Positions 23,609 through 34,584 of a DNA stretch of 64,000 bases are shown one piece after another. A program made the translations under genes and the position numbers. This DNA comes from Sphingomonas sp. (GTDB lineage Bacteria > Pseudomonadota > Alphaproteobacteria > Sphingomonadales > Sphingomonadaceae): assembly GCF_029239295.1 (NCBI RefSeq), contig NZ_JAQZBC010000004.1:1-64000 (forward strand). Direction: 5' to 3'. The notes under the pieces were generated by a model. That model saw only the letters and a program-made list of their open reading frames with translations. It had not been told where the DNA came from and ran no database searches. How positions within the stretch are numbered: the stretch's first letter is position 1; every line of letters begins with the position of its first letter.

Positions 23609-24142
23609 ATGGCAAACGGGATCCTCATCGGAATCGCGCGCCATGCGCGATCGCGAGCGCCCATGGAGTTGCTGACCAGTGCCGAGGTGACGCCGGAAGG
23701 CGGGATTGTCGGCGATTTTCGCGGCGCGATGAAGGGCAAGCCGCACAAGCGGCAGATCACCCTGCTGGAGCGCGGCGACTGGGATCAGGCGATGACCGAG
23801 GTCGCGCACAGTATCGGCTGGGAAGAGCGCCGGGCCAACCTGCTGGTCGACGGGTTCGACCTGCCCCAGACGGCGGGTTGCCGCGTGCGGATCGGCGACG
23901 ACGTGATCCTGGAGATCACGCGCGAATGCGATCCGTGCGAGCGGATGGAAGCACTGGCCGAGGGGCTTCGCGCCGCGTTGACACCGGATTGGCGCGGCGG
24001 CGCATGCGCAATGGTGATACAGGGCGGCCATATTGCCGTCGGTGATGAAATCAGGATCGAGGAATCATGGCCAAATCATTCCGCACGCTCGACGACATCG
24101 GTGACGTCCGCGGCAAGCGGGTTCTCGTCCGCGAGGACCTGA
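23609..24142 (+). CDS. MOSC domain-containing protein
   Basis: A 177-residue stand-alone MOSC protein, related to the sulfurase C-terminal domain of molybdenum cofactor enzymes. Visible landmarks are [13 protein letters not shown] (about 31-43), [25 protein letters not shown] and the Cys-bearing [12 protein letters not shown] (about 102-113), whose Cys is the likely sulfur-carrying residue. It probably handles sulfur or metal-cofactor transfer; the substrate is unknown. The last 25 residues are Ser/Ala-rich and are encoded within the first 76 bases of pgk, probably after loss of the original stop. The start chosen is MANGIL. Confidence 0.85.
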   Translation: MANGILIGIARHARSRAPMELLTSAEVTPEGGIVGDFRGAMKGKPHKRQITLLERGDWDQAMTEVAHSIGWEERRANLLVDGFDLPQTAGCRVRIGDDVILEITRECDPCERMEALAEGLRAALTPDWRGGACAMVIQGGHIAVGDEIRIEESWPNHSARSTTSVTSAASGFSSART

Positions 24143-25257
24143 ACGTCCCGTTCGCCGACGGGCAGGTCACCGACGACACGCGGCTGCGCGCCACGGTGCC
24201 GACCGTCAGCGAACTGTCCGACAAGGGCGCGATCGTGCTGATCCTGGCGCATTTCGGCCGGCCCAAAGGCGTTCCGAACCCGGAAATGTCGCTCGCGCAG
24301 ATCGTGAAGCCTTATGAGGCGGTGCTCGGCCGCCCGGTACGCTACGTCGATTGGGAAGGCGACGCGGCGAATGTCGCCACGCTTCAGCCCGGCGATATCG
24401 CGGTGCTGGAGAATACCCGCTTCTTCGGTGGCGAAGAGAAGAACGATCCGCAGGTCGTGGACCGCTTCGCGGCGCTGGGCGACCTGTACGTCAACGACGC
24501 CTTTTCCGCCGCGCATCGCGCCCACGCGTCGACCGAGGGTCTGGCGCATAAGCTGCCGGCCTACGCTGGCCGTGCGATGGAGGCCGAGCTGGACGCGCTG
24601 CAAAAGGCGCTGGGCGAGCCGGAGCACCCGGTGGCGGCGGTGGTCGGCGGCGCCAAGGTGTCGACGAAGCTGGCGGTGCTGAAGCATCTGGTCGGCAAGG
24701 TCGATCACCTGATCATCGGCGGCGGGATGGCGAACACCTTCCTCGCGGCGCGCGGCGTCAATGTCGGCAAGAGCCTGTGCGAGCATGACCTGACCGGCAC
24801 GGCCGACGAGATCATGGAAGCGGCCGACCGCGCCGGCTGCACTGTGCACCTGCCCTATGACGTGGTGGTGGCGAAGGAGTTCAAGCCGAACCCGCCGACG
24901 CGCACGGTGAACGTGCATGAGGTCGCGGCGGATGAGATGATCCTGGACGTCGGGCCTGCCGCGGTCGAGGCGCTGGGCGATGTGCTGAAGAATTGCCGCA
25001 CGCTGGTGTGGAACGGCCCGCTGGGCGCGTTCGAGACGCCGCCGTTCGACACCGCGACAGTCGCGCTGGCCAAGACGGCGGCGGCGCTGACGGTGGACGG
25101 CAGCCTGGTATCGGTTGCCGGTGGCGGCGACACGGTGGCCGCGCTGAACCACGCCGGGGTGGGGGACGATTTCACCTTTGTCTCGACCGCTGGCGGCGCC
25201 TTCCTGGAATGGATGGAAGGGCGCGAGCTTCCGGGCGTTGCCGCACTGATGCAGTAA
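24067..25257 (+). CDS. pgk: phosphoglycerate kinase
   Basis: A 396-residue glycolytic kinase that makes ATP from 1,3-bisphosphoglycerate. The N-domain has [11 protein letters not shown] (about 19-29) and [10 protein letters not shown] (about 59-68); the middle has [12 protein letters not shown] (about 145) and GGAKVSTKL (about 195); the C-domain has WNGPLGAFE and GGGDTVAAL near the end, the nucleotide-binding segments. The ATG follows gatcgagga. Its 5' end overlaps the extended end of the MOSC gene in another frame. A 13-bp hairpin closes the gene. Confidence 0.96.
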   Translation: MAKSFRTLDDIGDVRGKRVLVREDLNVPFADGQVTDDTRLRATVPTVSELSDKGAIVLILAHFGRPKGVPNPEMSLAQIVKPYEAVLGRPVRYVDWEGDAANVATLQPGDIAVLENTRFFGGEEKNDPQVVDRFAALGDLYVNDAFSAAHRAHASTEGLAHKLPAYAGRAMEAELDALQKALGEPEHPVAAVVGGAKVSTKLAVLKHLVGKVDHLIIGGGMANTFLAARGVNVGKSLCEHDLTGTADEIMEAADRAGCTVHLPYDVVVAKEFKPNPPTRTVNVHEVAADEMILDVGPAAVEALGDVLKNCRTLVWNGPLGAFETPPFDTATVALAKTAAALTVDGSLVSVAGGGDTVAALNHAGVGDDFTFVSTAGGAFLEWMEGRELPGVAALMQ

Positions 25258-25264
25258 TCCGACT

Positions 25265-25297
25265 GGCCGCTCCCCGGGGAATATCCGGGGAGCGGCC
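25265..25297. terminator. hairpin between convergent pgk and GMC oxidoreductase genes
   Basis: A perfect 13-bp GC-rich stem (25265-25277 with 25285-25297) with a 7-base loop, eight bases after the pgk stop and ten before the end of the opposing gene. It has no T-run on either strand but is well placed to stop both. Confidence 0.6.
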
Positions 25298-25307
25298 GAA
25301 CGGCTGA

Positions 25308-26924
25308 TCAGGCCGCGAGCGCGGCTGGTTTTTCGATGCCGCGGATCATGTCGGCGGCCTTTTCGGCGATCATGATCGTCGGCGCATTGGTGTTCGATCC
25401 CACCAGCGTCGGCATGACCGAGGCGTCGACCACACGCAGGCCGCTGAGGCCGCGCACGCGCAGCTGTTCATCGACGACCGCCATTGGATCGCCATCGGTC
25501 CCCATCTTGCACGTGCCGACCGGGTGATAGATCGTTTCCGCATTGGCGCGGATCCAGGCGTCGATCTGATCATCCGTCTGGATATCGCGGCCGGGCGCAT
25601 ATTCCGCGCCGCGATAGGGATCGAGCGCCGCCTGATAGGCGATCTCGCGGCCCATATGGACGCAATCGCGCATGACGCGTCGGTCGACCTCGCTCGCCAG
25701 ATAATTAGCGTGGATCAGCGGATCGGCGTTGGGATCGGTCGACGAGATGCTGATCCGACCACGGCTTTCCGGGCGCAGCTGGCAGAGGTGAAGCGAGAAG
25801 CCATCCGACTTCACCCGCGTCCGGCCATGATCCTTCATGATCGCCAGCACGCCGTGGATCTGCACGTCGGGACGCGAGAGCCCCTCGCGCGAGCAGAGGA
25901 ACGCGCCTGATTCCAGGAACTGCTGCCGGCCGAGACCAGTACCGCGCAGCATATATTCCAGGCCCACGCGCAGCTGCCCGAGACCCTTGGTCTGCGAATA
26001 AGCGGTGAGCAGGCCCTTGCTGTGCCAGCTCATGATGATGTCGAGATGGTCCTGCAGGTTTTCGCCGACACCCGGAAGATCATGGACTGGCCGCACGCCG
26101 ACGTCGCGTAGCTGCGCTGCATTGCCGATGCCCGAGAGCTGCAGGGTTTGTGGGCTCTGCACCGCGCCGGCGCACAGAATGACCTCGCGGGCGGCCTCGA
26201 CACGCTCCTGATGCGACCCGAGGAGGTAATTGACCGCCACGGCGCGCCCGCCCGATACGGCGATGCCGGTGGTGCGTGCGTCGGTGATCACGGTCAAATT
26301 CTTGCGGTGCTCGACCGGGCGCAGATAGGCCGCGGCGGTTGACCAGCGCTGCCCGTTGGAAATGGTCAGGTCGTAGCGGCCGAAGCCTTCCTGGTCGGCG
26401 CCGTTGAAATTGTCACAGGAGCGATAGCCGGCCTGCACGCCCGCCTCGACCAGCGCATCGTGGAACGGGCTGTCGCTCTCACCGCCGGAGATGGTGAGCG
26501 GGCCCTCTGCACCGTGATAATCGCCGCCGCGGTGATGCCCCTCCAGCTTGCGGAAATAGGGCAGCACGTCGGACCAGGACCAGCCGGTCAGCCCCATCTG
26601 GCGCCATTCGTCGAAATCCTGCGGGTGGCCGCGGGTATAGACCATGCCGTTGATCGAGGACGATCCGCCCAGCCCCTTGCCGCGCGGCCACCACAAGCGG
26701 CGGTTGTCGAGATGCGGCTCCGGTTCGGTCCAGAAACCCCAATTGTGCTTGCCCTTGGCCTTGATCAGGCTGCCGACGCCGGCGGGCATCCGCACCAGCA
26801 GTTCCTTGTTCGCGCCGCCCGCTTCGAGCAGGCAGACGCTGACCGCGGGATCCTCACTGAGCCGTGCCGCCAGCGCACAGCCGGCCGAACCCCCGCCGAT
26901 GATGACGTAATCGAAACCGGGCAT
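25308..26924 (-). CDS. GMC family FAD-dependent oxidoreductase (choline dehydrogenase-like)
   Basis: A 538-residue glucose-methanol-choline family flavoenzyme oxidising an alcohol to an aldehyde or acid. The FAD fold begins with [16 protein letters not shown] (7-22); the first GMC signature is [18 protein letters not shown] (about 78-95), and the second is [15 protein letters not shown] (about 252-266). The catalytic His is in [10 protein letters not shown] (about 467) and the Asn in [16 protein letters not shown] near the C-terminus. Although close to BetA, the substrate cannot be assigned; no betaine aldehyde dehydrogenase gene is adjacent. The start follows gagaggcaag. It precedes the catabolic genes downstream and may belong with them. 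Confidence 0.92.
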   Translation of the reverse strand: MPGFDYVIIGGGSAGCALAARLSEDPAVSVCLLEAGGANKELLVRMPAGVGSLIKAKGKHNWGFWTEPEPHLDNRRLWWPRGKGLGGSSSINGMVYTRGHPQDFDEWRQMGLTGWSWSDVLPYFRKLEGHHRGGDYHGAEGPLTISGGESDSPFHDALVEAGVQAGYRSCDNFNGADQEGFGRYDLTISNGQRWSTAAAYLRPVEHRKNLTVITDARTTGIAVSGGRAVAVNYLLGSHQERVEAAREVILCAGAVQSPQTLQLSGIGNAAQLRDVGVRPVHDLPGVGENLQDHLDIIMSWHSKGLLTAYSQTKGLGQLRVGLEYMLRGTGLGRQQFLESGAFLCSREGLSRPDVQIHGVLAIMKDHGRTRVKSDGFSLHLCQLRPESRGRISISSTDPNADPLIHANYLASEVDRRVMRDCVHMGREIAYQAALDPYRGAEYAPGRDIQTDDQIDAWIRANAETIYHPVGTCKMGTDGDPMAVVDEQLRVRGLSGLRVVDASVMPTLVGSNTNAPTIMIAEKAADMIRGIEKPAALAA

Positions 26925-27041
26925 CTTGCCTCTCCACTTTTCTGTTCTGTGACCCCGTTTGGGCGGGATTCTTGTTGCTGCGATGATGCTATAAAAGTCG
27001 CCGGGTGGACGCCAGCCGGAAGGTGGGCCGGCGCCGCACGA

Positions 27042-28001
27042 TCATGGCACGAGCACGATTTTTCCGACCATGTCGCTGCGCGCCATCGCGTCGAACGCGG
27101 CGCGCCAGTCGGCGAGCGGATATTCGGCGTGGACGCGCGGCCGGATGCGGCCTTCGTTGGCCAGCGCCCAGATCGCTTCCTGGTTTTCGCGGCCTCTTTC
27201 GGGGAACTGCCGGCCATATTCGCCCGCGCGTACGCCGACCACCGAGAACCCCTTGATCAGCGGCATGTTGGTGGAGACGGTGGCGATACGCCCCGAGGTG
27301 AAGCCGATGACGCACAGCCGCCCGCCAAAGGCGATTGAACGCACCGATTCATCGAACACGTCGCCGCCGACCGGATCGTAGATGACGTCGGCGCCGCCGC
27401 CGGTGAGTTCCTTTACCGCATCCCGGAAGCCCGGGGCGGGGAGGGTGGCGTCGACCCCATATTCCTCCGCCACGACCTTCAGCTTTTCAGGTGAGCGGGA
27501 GGTGGCGATCACGCGGGCGCCAAGCCCCTTGGCCAGATCGACCGCTGCCAGGCCGACACCGCCCGTCGCGCCATGGATAAGCACCCATTCGCCGGCCTCC
27601 ACCCGCGCCAGCCGGACCAGCGCCACATAAGCGGTGAGATACGCCGCGCCGACGCCAGCGGCCTGGGCGAAGGAGAGATGCGCCGGCTTCCGCCGAACGG
27701 CGGCGGCATCGACCGCCACCACATCGGCAAAGCCGCCGAGCCGCGTTCCGGCAACCACTTCGTCACCGGGCGCAAAGCCATCACCGCTGATGACCTCTCC
27801 GGCCACTTCCATCCCCGGCGAAAAGGGGAGGGGCGGTTTCAGCTGATATTCGCCCTTGGTCATCAGCAGGTCAGGGAAGTTGAGCGCTGCGGCCTTTACC
27901 CGGATCAGCACCTTTCCCGGCGTCGCCGCAGGCTCCGGCATTTCGATGAGGGCGGTGCCCGACAGATCGGGCGAAAGCTGGGATACGACCAATGCCCTCA
28001 C
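27042..28001 (-). CDS. NADPH:quinone oxidoreductase family protein
   Basis: A zinc-free medium-chain dehydrogenase/reductase of 319 residues, quinone oxidoreductase type. It has the N-terminal GroES-like fold with PFSPGMEVAGEV (about 60-71), then the nucleotide fold with WVLIHGATGGVGLAAVDLAKGLGARV (about 138-163), and Cys/His zinc ligands are absent. The start is a GTG that overlaps the stop of the upstream tetR-type gene (GTGA), so the two are co-translated. It may act on enones or quinones formed during substrate breakdown; the exact substrate is unknown. Confidence 0.9.
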   Translation of the reverse strand: MRALVVSQLSPDLSGTALIEMPEPAATPGKVLIRVKAAALNFPDLLMTKGEYQLKPPLPFSPGMEVAGEVISGDGFAPGDEVVAGTRLGGFADVVAVDAAAVRRKPAHLSFAQAAGVGAAYLTAYVALVRLARVEAGEWVLIHGATGGVGLAAVDLAKGLGARVIATSRSPEKLKVVAEEYGVDATLPAPGFRDAVKELTGGGADVIYDPVGGDVFDESVRSIAFGGRLCVIGFTSGRIATVSTNMPLIKGFSVVGVRAGEYGRQFPERGRENQEAIWALANEGRIRPRVHAEYPLADWRAAFDAMARSDMVGKIVLVP

Positions 28002-28579
28002 GGACGCGCCACCAGGATATCCAGCAGCGATTCGAACAGGCTCGACATTTCGAGGTGAGGCGCATGCACCTTGCTGAGGCCGAGCGTGATGAGGCCGTAG
28101 GCGCGCACCTCCGCCTCCTCGCGGCTGAAGCCGATGGCCGTCAGGTTTCGGGCCAGGAAATCCAGCATCAGTTCGTCATGCCGTTCGACGGCAAGGCGGG
28201 CGCGCGGATCGCTTTCCGCCCAGGCACGCATCGCCACCGCGAGTCGGGACGAGCCGCGCCGACGGACGGTCTGTCCCAGCAACCGGATGCGGTCGATCGG
28301 CTCGGGCGTGGCCCGTTCCAGCGCGGCGATCAGATCACTGACCTGATCCTCCGCGAAATAGGCCGCAAGCTTCCCCTGGTAATCGTCGAAATCGCGGAAG
28401 TGGTGGTAGAAGCTGCCGGTCGAAACCTTCAGCTCCTCCGCCAGCGGGCGCAGCTTCAGGGCGCGCAGACCGCCGCGGCGCAGCAGCGACTGCCCCGCCT
28501 CCAGCCAGTCGCGCGGTGTGAGATCGGGGGAGCGTGACGCGAGCACTGGTCCTGTGGCGGCTGGCGGCACGCTTGACAT
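27998..28579 (-). CDS. TetR family transcriptional regulator
   Basis: A 193-residue TetR-type repressor. The helix-turn-helix lies at about 21-60 (ALKLRPLAEELKVSTGSFYHHFRDFDDYQGKL, typical recognition helix), followed by an all-helical ligand domain. It is co-translated with the quinone oxidoreductase gene and divergent from the thiolase gene. A 16-base perfect palindrome at 28589-28604 lies just upstream of the chosen ATG and is its likely operator. An ATG four codons earlier (28591) would lie within the palindrome, so the shorter start is preferred. The ligand may be an acyl-CoA or the pathway substrate. Confidence 0.87.
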   Translation of the reverse strand: MSSVPPAATGPVLASRSPDLTPRDWLEAGQSLLRRGGLRALKLRPLAEELKVSTGSFYHHFRDFDDYQGKLAAYFAEDQVSDLIAALERATPEPIDRIRLLGQTVRRRGSSRLAVAMRAWAESDPRARLAVERHDELMLDFLARNLTAIGFSREEAEVRAYGLITLGLSKVHAPHLEMSSLFESLLDILVARP

Positions 28580-28588
28580 CCTGTCTAC

Positions 28589-28604
28589 CATAACGAAGGT
28601 TATG
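28589..28604. promoter_or_regulatory. palindromic operator between tetR-type and thiolase genes
   Basis: CATAAC-GAAG-GTTATG, with perfect 6-base arms around a 4-base centre. It lies ten bases from the regulator start and 62 bases from the thiolase start, well placed for a TetR dimer to control both directions. Confidence 0.6.
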
Positions 28605-28665
28605 CCGGAAATCCGCGCCGGTAAAGGGCCGGTCGGGGTGGGATATCTGGAGAGGTTTGGAAGCA

Positions 28666-29925
28666 ATGGCCGACGCTTACATCATCGACGCCGTTCGTAC
28701 GCCGCGCGGGATCGGCAAGCAGGGCAAGGGTGCGCTGGCGCACATGCACCCGCAGCATCTTGCCGCCACGGTTCTGAAGGCGCTGAAAGAGCGCAACAAC
28801 CTGAATACTGCCGAAGTGGACGACATCATCTGGTCGACCAGCTCGCAGCGCGGCAAGCAGGGCGGCGACATGGGCCGCATGGCGGCGCTGGACGCCGGCT
28901 ATGACGTCAAGGCATCGGGCACCACGCTCGACCGCTTCTGCGGCGGCGGCATCACCGCGGTGAACTTCGCCGCGGCGCAGATCATGAGCGGCATGGAAGA
29001 TTGCGTCATCGCCGGTGGTACCGAGATGATGAGCCTGACCGCAGCGATGGGCCAGGAAGACATGGAAAGCGGCAAGCCGCCGCTGGGCATGGGTTCGGGC
29101 AACGAGCGCCTGAACATCAACCACCCGCAGTCGCACCAGGGCATTTGCGGCGACGCGATCGCCAGCATGGAAGGCTTCACGCGCGAGCAGCTCGACAATG
29201 CCGGCCTCGAAAGCCAGCAGAAGGCAGCGAAGGCGATTGCCGAGGGCCGGTTCAACAAGTCGATCGTGCCGGTGGTGGACGATGAGGGCAATGTCGTCCT
29301 CGACCATGACGAATTCCCGCGCCCGCAGACCACCGCCGAAGGGCTTGCGAGCCTGAAGCCGTCGTTCGCGGCGCTGGCCGACGTGCCGTACAACAAGTCG
29401 GGCGACACGTTCCGCAAGCAGATCAACCGCAAGTATCCGGACCTGGAGATCCAGCATTTCCACCACGCCGGCAATTCGTCGGGCGTGGTCGATGGTGCGG
29501 CGGCGGTGCTGCTGGCATCCAAGGAATATGCCGAGAAGATGGGCTGGAAGCCGCGCGCGCGCATCGTTGCGATGGCGAACATCGGTGACGATCCCACGCT
29601 GATGCTGAACGCGCCGGTGCCGGCGGCGAAGAAGGTGCTGGAGAAGGCGGGCCTCAAGAAGGAGGACATCGACCTTTGGGAGATCAACGAGGCGTTTGCC
29701 GTGGTGTCCGAGAAGTTCATCCGCGACCTCGAACTGCCGCGTGACAAGGTGAACGTGAACGGCGGCTCGATCGCGCTCGGCCACCCGATCGGCGCGACCG
29801 GATCGATCCTGATCGGCACGATCGTCGACGAACTGGAGCGCCAGGAAAAGCGCTACGGCCTCGTCACCATGTGTGCCGCAGGTGGCATGGCGCCGGCGAT
29901 CATCGTCGAACGCCTGGCCGCCTGA
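28666..29925 (+). CDS. acetyl-CoA C-acetyltransferase (thiolase)
   Basis: A 419-residue thiolase, which cleaves a 3-ketoacyl-CoA to acetyl-CoA and a shortened acyl-CoA. The acylated Cys92 is in DRFCGGG, His373 in ALGHPIGATGS and the second catalytic Cys403 in MCAAGGMAP. The N-terminal YIIDAVRTPRG is standard. The rather long N-half and the following two ligase genes resemble clusters for steroid side-chain or fatty-acid-like substrates, but no specific substrate can be claimed. The ATG at 28666 follows ggagagg; a TTG three codons earlier is less likely. Confidence 0.92.
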   Translation: MADAYIIDAVRTPRGIGKQGKGALAHMHPQHLAATVLKALKERNNLNTAEVDDIIWSTSSQRGKQGGDMGRMAALDAGYDVKASGTTLDRFCGGGITAVNFAAAQIMSGMEDCVIAGGTEMMSLTAAMGQEDMESGKPPLGMGSGNERLNINHPQSHQGICGDAIASMEGFTREQLDNAGLESQQKAAKAIAEGRFNKSIVPVVDDEGNVVLDHDEFPRPQTTAEGLASLKPSFAALADVPYNKSGDTFRKQINRKYPDLEIQHFHHAGNSSGVVDGAAAVLLASKEYAEKMGWKPRARIVAMANIGDDPTLMLNAPVPAAKKVLEKAGLKKEDIDLWEINEAFAVVSEKFIRDLELPRDKVNVNGGSIALGHPIGATGSILIGTIVDELERQEKRYGLVTMCAAGGMAPAIIVERLAA

Positions 29926-29983
29926 TCCAAGCAGAAGCAAGACCGCGAGCGGGCCGATAGCGCCCGCCGCGGCGGAGAGAATG

Positions 29984-31572
<1,589 letters not shown>

Positions 31573-31576
<4 letters not shown>

Positions 31577-33165
31577 GCTTCAACTTCGGTGACCTGATCG
31601 AGGCGGTCGAGGCCGCAGTGCCGGGTGACCGGGTGGCGCTGGCCCATGGCGACCAGGTGATCGACTGGAACGCGCTGCGTATCCAGTCGAACAATCTGGC
31701 GCGCGCTCTGATCGAACGCGGGCTGAAACCGGGCGACCGGTTCGCCTTCTATGCCTATAATTCGGCCGACTATCTTGTCGCGCTGATGGCGTGCTGGAAG
31801 GCGCGCGGCACGCACGTCAACGTCAACTATCGCTATGTCGCCGAGGAACTGGCCTATATCCTGGCCGACAGCGATGCGACGGTGCTGGTCTATGATGCGC
31901 GGTTGCGCGATTGCGTGGCGGAGGTCGTGGATCGATCGCCACACGTGCGCAGCTATGTCGAGATCGGCGGAGAGCCGGGCGATTTGCCGTCGTTCGCCGA
32001 GGCGTTCGAGGATCTGGTCGCCGGCAGCGGCGAGGCGGTGGCCGTGGGGCGCGATCCGCAGGACCGGTTCTTCATCTATACCGGCGGGACGACGGGCATG
32101 CCCAAGGGCGTGGTGTGGACCCATGCCGACTTGAACGCCATTGCGCATGGCGCGGCGGCGGCGGCGGGCCTGCCGGTGCCGACCACCGTTCAGGAGGCGG
32201 CAGCGATGGCGGCGGCCAATCCCGATTATCCGCGTACCGTGTGCGGCCCCCCGCTGATGCACGGCACCGGCCTGCTGACATCCTACGGATCGTTGCTCGC
32301 GGGCGGCTTCGTCGCGACGCTGCCGAGCCGCAGCTTCCGCGCGGAAGAGGCGCTGGACGCGATCGATCGCTGGCAGGCGAACCGGCTGGTGGTGGTGGGC
32401 GACGCCTTTGCCCGCCCGATCCTGGAGGCGCTGGATGCGGAGCCCCAGCGTTGGGACGTGTCGGCGATGCGGCTGATCAATTCGTCGGGCGTGATGTGGA
32501 CGCAAGGCGTGAAGGACGGGCTGATCCGGCACATGCCCGAGGCGACGTGCCAGGACAATTTCAGCTCCTCCGAGGCGATCGGCATGGGCGTGTCACTGAC
32601 CAGCAAGGACGGTACGGTCGAGACCGCGAAGTTCGTCGTGGGACCGCGCTGCCGGGTGCTGGACGATGACGACAAGGATGTGGTGCCCGGGTCGGGCGTG
32701 ACCGGCAAGGTCGTGCTGGGGCCTCCCAACCCGGTGGAATATCACAAGGACGCCGAGAAGAGCGCGCGGACGTTCCGCCTGATCGATGGCGTGCGCTACA
32801 CCGTGTCCGGCGATTATGCGCAGGTCGCGGAGGATGGCAGCGTCATCCTGCTGGGCCGCGGATCGGCGTGCATCAATTCGGCCGGCGAGAAGATTTTCCC
32901 CGAGGAGGTCGAGGAAGCGCTGAAATTATGTCCCAAGGTGGATGACGCGCTGGTATTCGGCGTGCCGGATCCGAAATGGGGGCAAGCGGTGGCCGCCGTC
33001 GTCCAGTCCGAAGGCTTTGACGAGGATGCGGCGCGCGACGTGTTGCGACACCGCCTGGCGGGGTACAAACTGCCCAAGATGATCGTCGCGACCAACCAGT
33101 CGCTTCGGGCGCCCAATGGCAAGGCGGATTATGCCAAGGCGAAGGCGCTCGCCGGCGTCGCCTGA
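31573..33165 (+). CDS. acyl-CoA synthetase (AMP-forming), second of a tandem pair
   Basis: A second ANL CoA ligase, also exactly 530 residues but clearly divergent from its neighbour. It carries FIYTGGTTGMPKGV (about 164-177), SSEAIGMG in the adenylate region, and GKADYAKAK near the C-terminus with the catalytic Lys. It lacks the usual YG-tyrosine of some fatty-acid ligases, as in FadD3/FadD17-like enzymes. Coupling through an overlapping ATGA suggests the two act on different acids of the same pathway, for example substrate and a later intermediate. This is inference. Confidence 0.92.
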
Positions 33166-33521
33166 TCTGGCGAGCTGGGGCGGGCGTTTCGCGCCAGGTC
33201 ATTTGTCCGGGGCAGCCTAGGTCGAGGCCGCGCACGTCGGCTGGCCGTCCGCCGGCGCCCTGCGGAGCGACAGGACCGCTAAGCTCATCAGCCTGGCAAA
33301 TCGTCAGGCTGCTAGTGTGATCGGTTGCCGCCTTGTCGGAATTACACGTCACCAATGGTGCGTGGTTCACGCGAACAAGGATTGCTACCGGCATCGGCAA
33401 GTCGTCGCCAATTCTTTCATAATGCTGTCTGCTGCATTCAGCCGGTATTCGCCACGGCTCGCCTAATCGTTCGTCATAGGCAGGGCCGGCGTTGTGTGTC
33501 GGCGATGGAGTAGATCAGATC
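33166..33521. other. intergenic stretch of 356 bases, no gene seen
   Basis: No credible reading frame. A 7-bp inverted repeat (33289-33295 with 33305-33311) may be a weak end signal for the ligase operon. The right part should hold the promoter of the RcnB-like gene; no clear -35/-10 pair is obvious. Confidence 0.4.
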
Positions 33522-34523
33522 ATGGCCAGGAAGTTGATGGCGGCGCTCATGGCGGCCGCGGCGCTGGTTCCCGGGATCGCCACCGCGCAGGATCGCGGTG
33601 GCGGCAATCGTGGACCACGCGCCGAACGCGCGCAATCGGGCGGCTGGCAGGCCCGTCAGGGCGGCCAGCCGCGCGGAGACTGGCAGCAGCGCCAGGCCGG
33701 GCAGCCCGGTGGCGGATGGCAGCAGCGCCAGGGCGGCCAGTCGCGCGGCGATGGGCAGCCCCGCGCCCAGCGTCCTGCGCCAGCACCGCGACCAGCCCAG
33801 CCCGATGTTGGTGGTCCAGAGAGCTGGCAGCGTGCGCAGCAGCAGGCGCCGACCCGCAACTACCGGCCGATCCGCCCGGCGCAGGGAGCCGAAGGCCCGC
33901 GTCCCGGTGCGAACGTGGGGCAGGTCCGACCCGATCGCGACTCGCTGCGTGGCCGCGAGGATTGGCGGCGCGGTGAGGCGGGCAATCGACGCAATGAAGG
34001 GCCGCGTAACGGCCTTGGCAGCGGGTTCGACCGAAACGAGCAGGCGCGCGATGCCGCCCGCCGCGCGGAATGGAACGACCAGCGCCGCAACGACGGCCAG
34101 CGTGGCTGGAACGGCCGGGACGATCGCGACGGGTGGCAGCGCAACAGCTGGCGGGCCGGCAATTTCGATCGCGGCTATCGTAACGACCGCGGCTATCGCA
34201 ACGATCGCGGGGGCTGGAACCGTGATTGGCGGCGCGACACGCGCTATGACTGGTCAGGCTGGCGCAACAGCAACCGCAATGCCTTCCGCCTGCCGCGCTA
34301 TTATGCGCCCTACGGCTGGAACCAGGGATATCGCCCGTTCGGGATCGGCGCGGTCCTTTCGGCCGGCCTGTTCGCGCAAAGCTACTGGATCAACGATCCA
34401 TGGGCCTATCGCCTGCCCGAGGCGTATGACGACTTCCGCTGGGTACGTTATTACAACGATGCGCTGTTGGTCGACGTCTATTCCGGCGAGGTCGTCGACG
34501 TGATCCAGAACATCTTCTGGTAA
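33522..34523 (+). CDS. RcnB family periplasmic protein with Gln/Arg/Gly-rich repeats
   Basis: An exported protein of 333 residues: signal peptide about 1-23 (LVPGIATAQ), a long disordered region (24-270) rich in Arg, Gly, Gln, Asn and Trp, and a C-terminal RcnB-like domain ending WVRYYNDALLVDVYSGEVVDVIQNIFW-type sequence. RcnB in Escherichia coli is a periplasmic protein for nickel/cobalt homeostasis; here the domain is family-like but the role is unknown. Residues 42-77 are three 12-residue repeats (WQQRQGGQxRGD), and further on come RNDRGY repeats. ATG at 33522 begins the signal peptide. Confidence 0.85.
   Translation: MARKLMAALMAAAALVPGIATAQDRGGGNRGPRAERAQSGGWQARQGGQPRGDWQQRQAGQPGGGWQQRQGGQSRGDGQPRAQRPAPAPRPAQPDVGGPESWQRAQQQAPTRNYRPIRPAQGAEGPRPGANVGQVRPDRDSLRGREDWRRGEAGNRRNEGPRNGLGSGFDRNEQARDAARRAEWNDQRRNDGQRGWNGRDDRDGWQRNSWRAGNFDRGYRNDRGYRNDRGGWNRDWRRDTRYDWSGWRNSNRNAFRLPRYYAPYGWNQGYRPFGIGAVLSAGLFAQSYWINDPWAYRLPEAYDDFRWVRYYNDALLVDVYSGEVVDVIQNIFW
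33645..33752 (+). repeat. three 36-base tandem repeats in the RcnB-like gene
   Basis: Three in-frame 36-base units encode WQARQGGQPRGD, WQQRQAGQPGGG and WQQRQGGQSRGD. A shorter 18-base repeat (about 34173-34211) encodes RNDRGY units later in the gene. Confidence 0.8.
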
Positions 34524-34530
34524 CATAAAC

Positions 34531-34567
34531 CGGGGCGGATGGTCGATCCATCCGCCCCGTTGTGTTT
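34531..34567. terminator. bidirectional intrinsic terminator
   Basis: A perfect stem (34531-34542 with 34548-34559, about 12 bp) with a 5-base loop, followed by ttgtgttt on the plus strand. It lies between the convergent RcnB-like and SDR genes. Confidence 0.8.
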
Positions 34568-34584
34568 GGGAGCAGCAGGCGCCG

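Noticed and set aside
22402-23760. 452-codon minus-strand frame opposite gap
   Set aside because: Shadow of gap with shadow-like composition.
25308-26924. betA (choline dehydrogenase) naming
   Set aside because: GMC enzymes are too diverse; no betB or betaine genes next to it, and the BCCT gene is 33 kb away.
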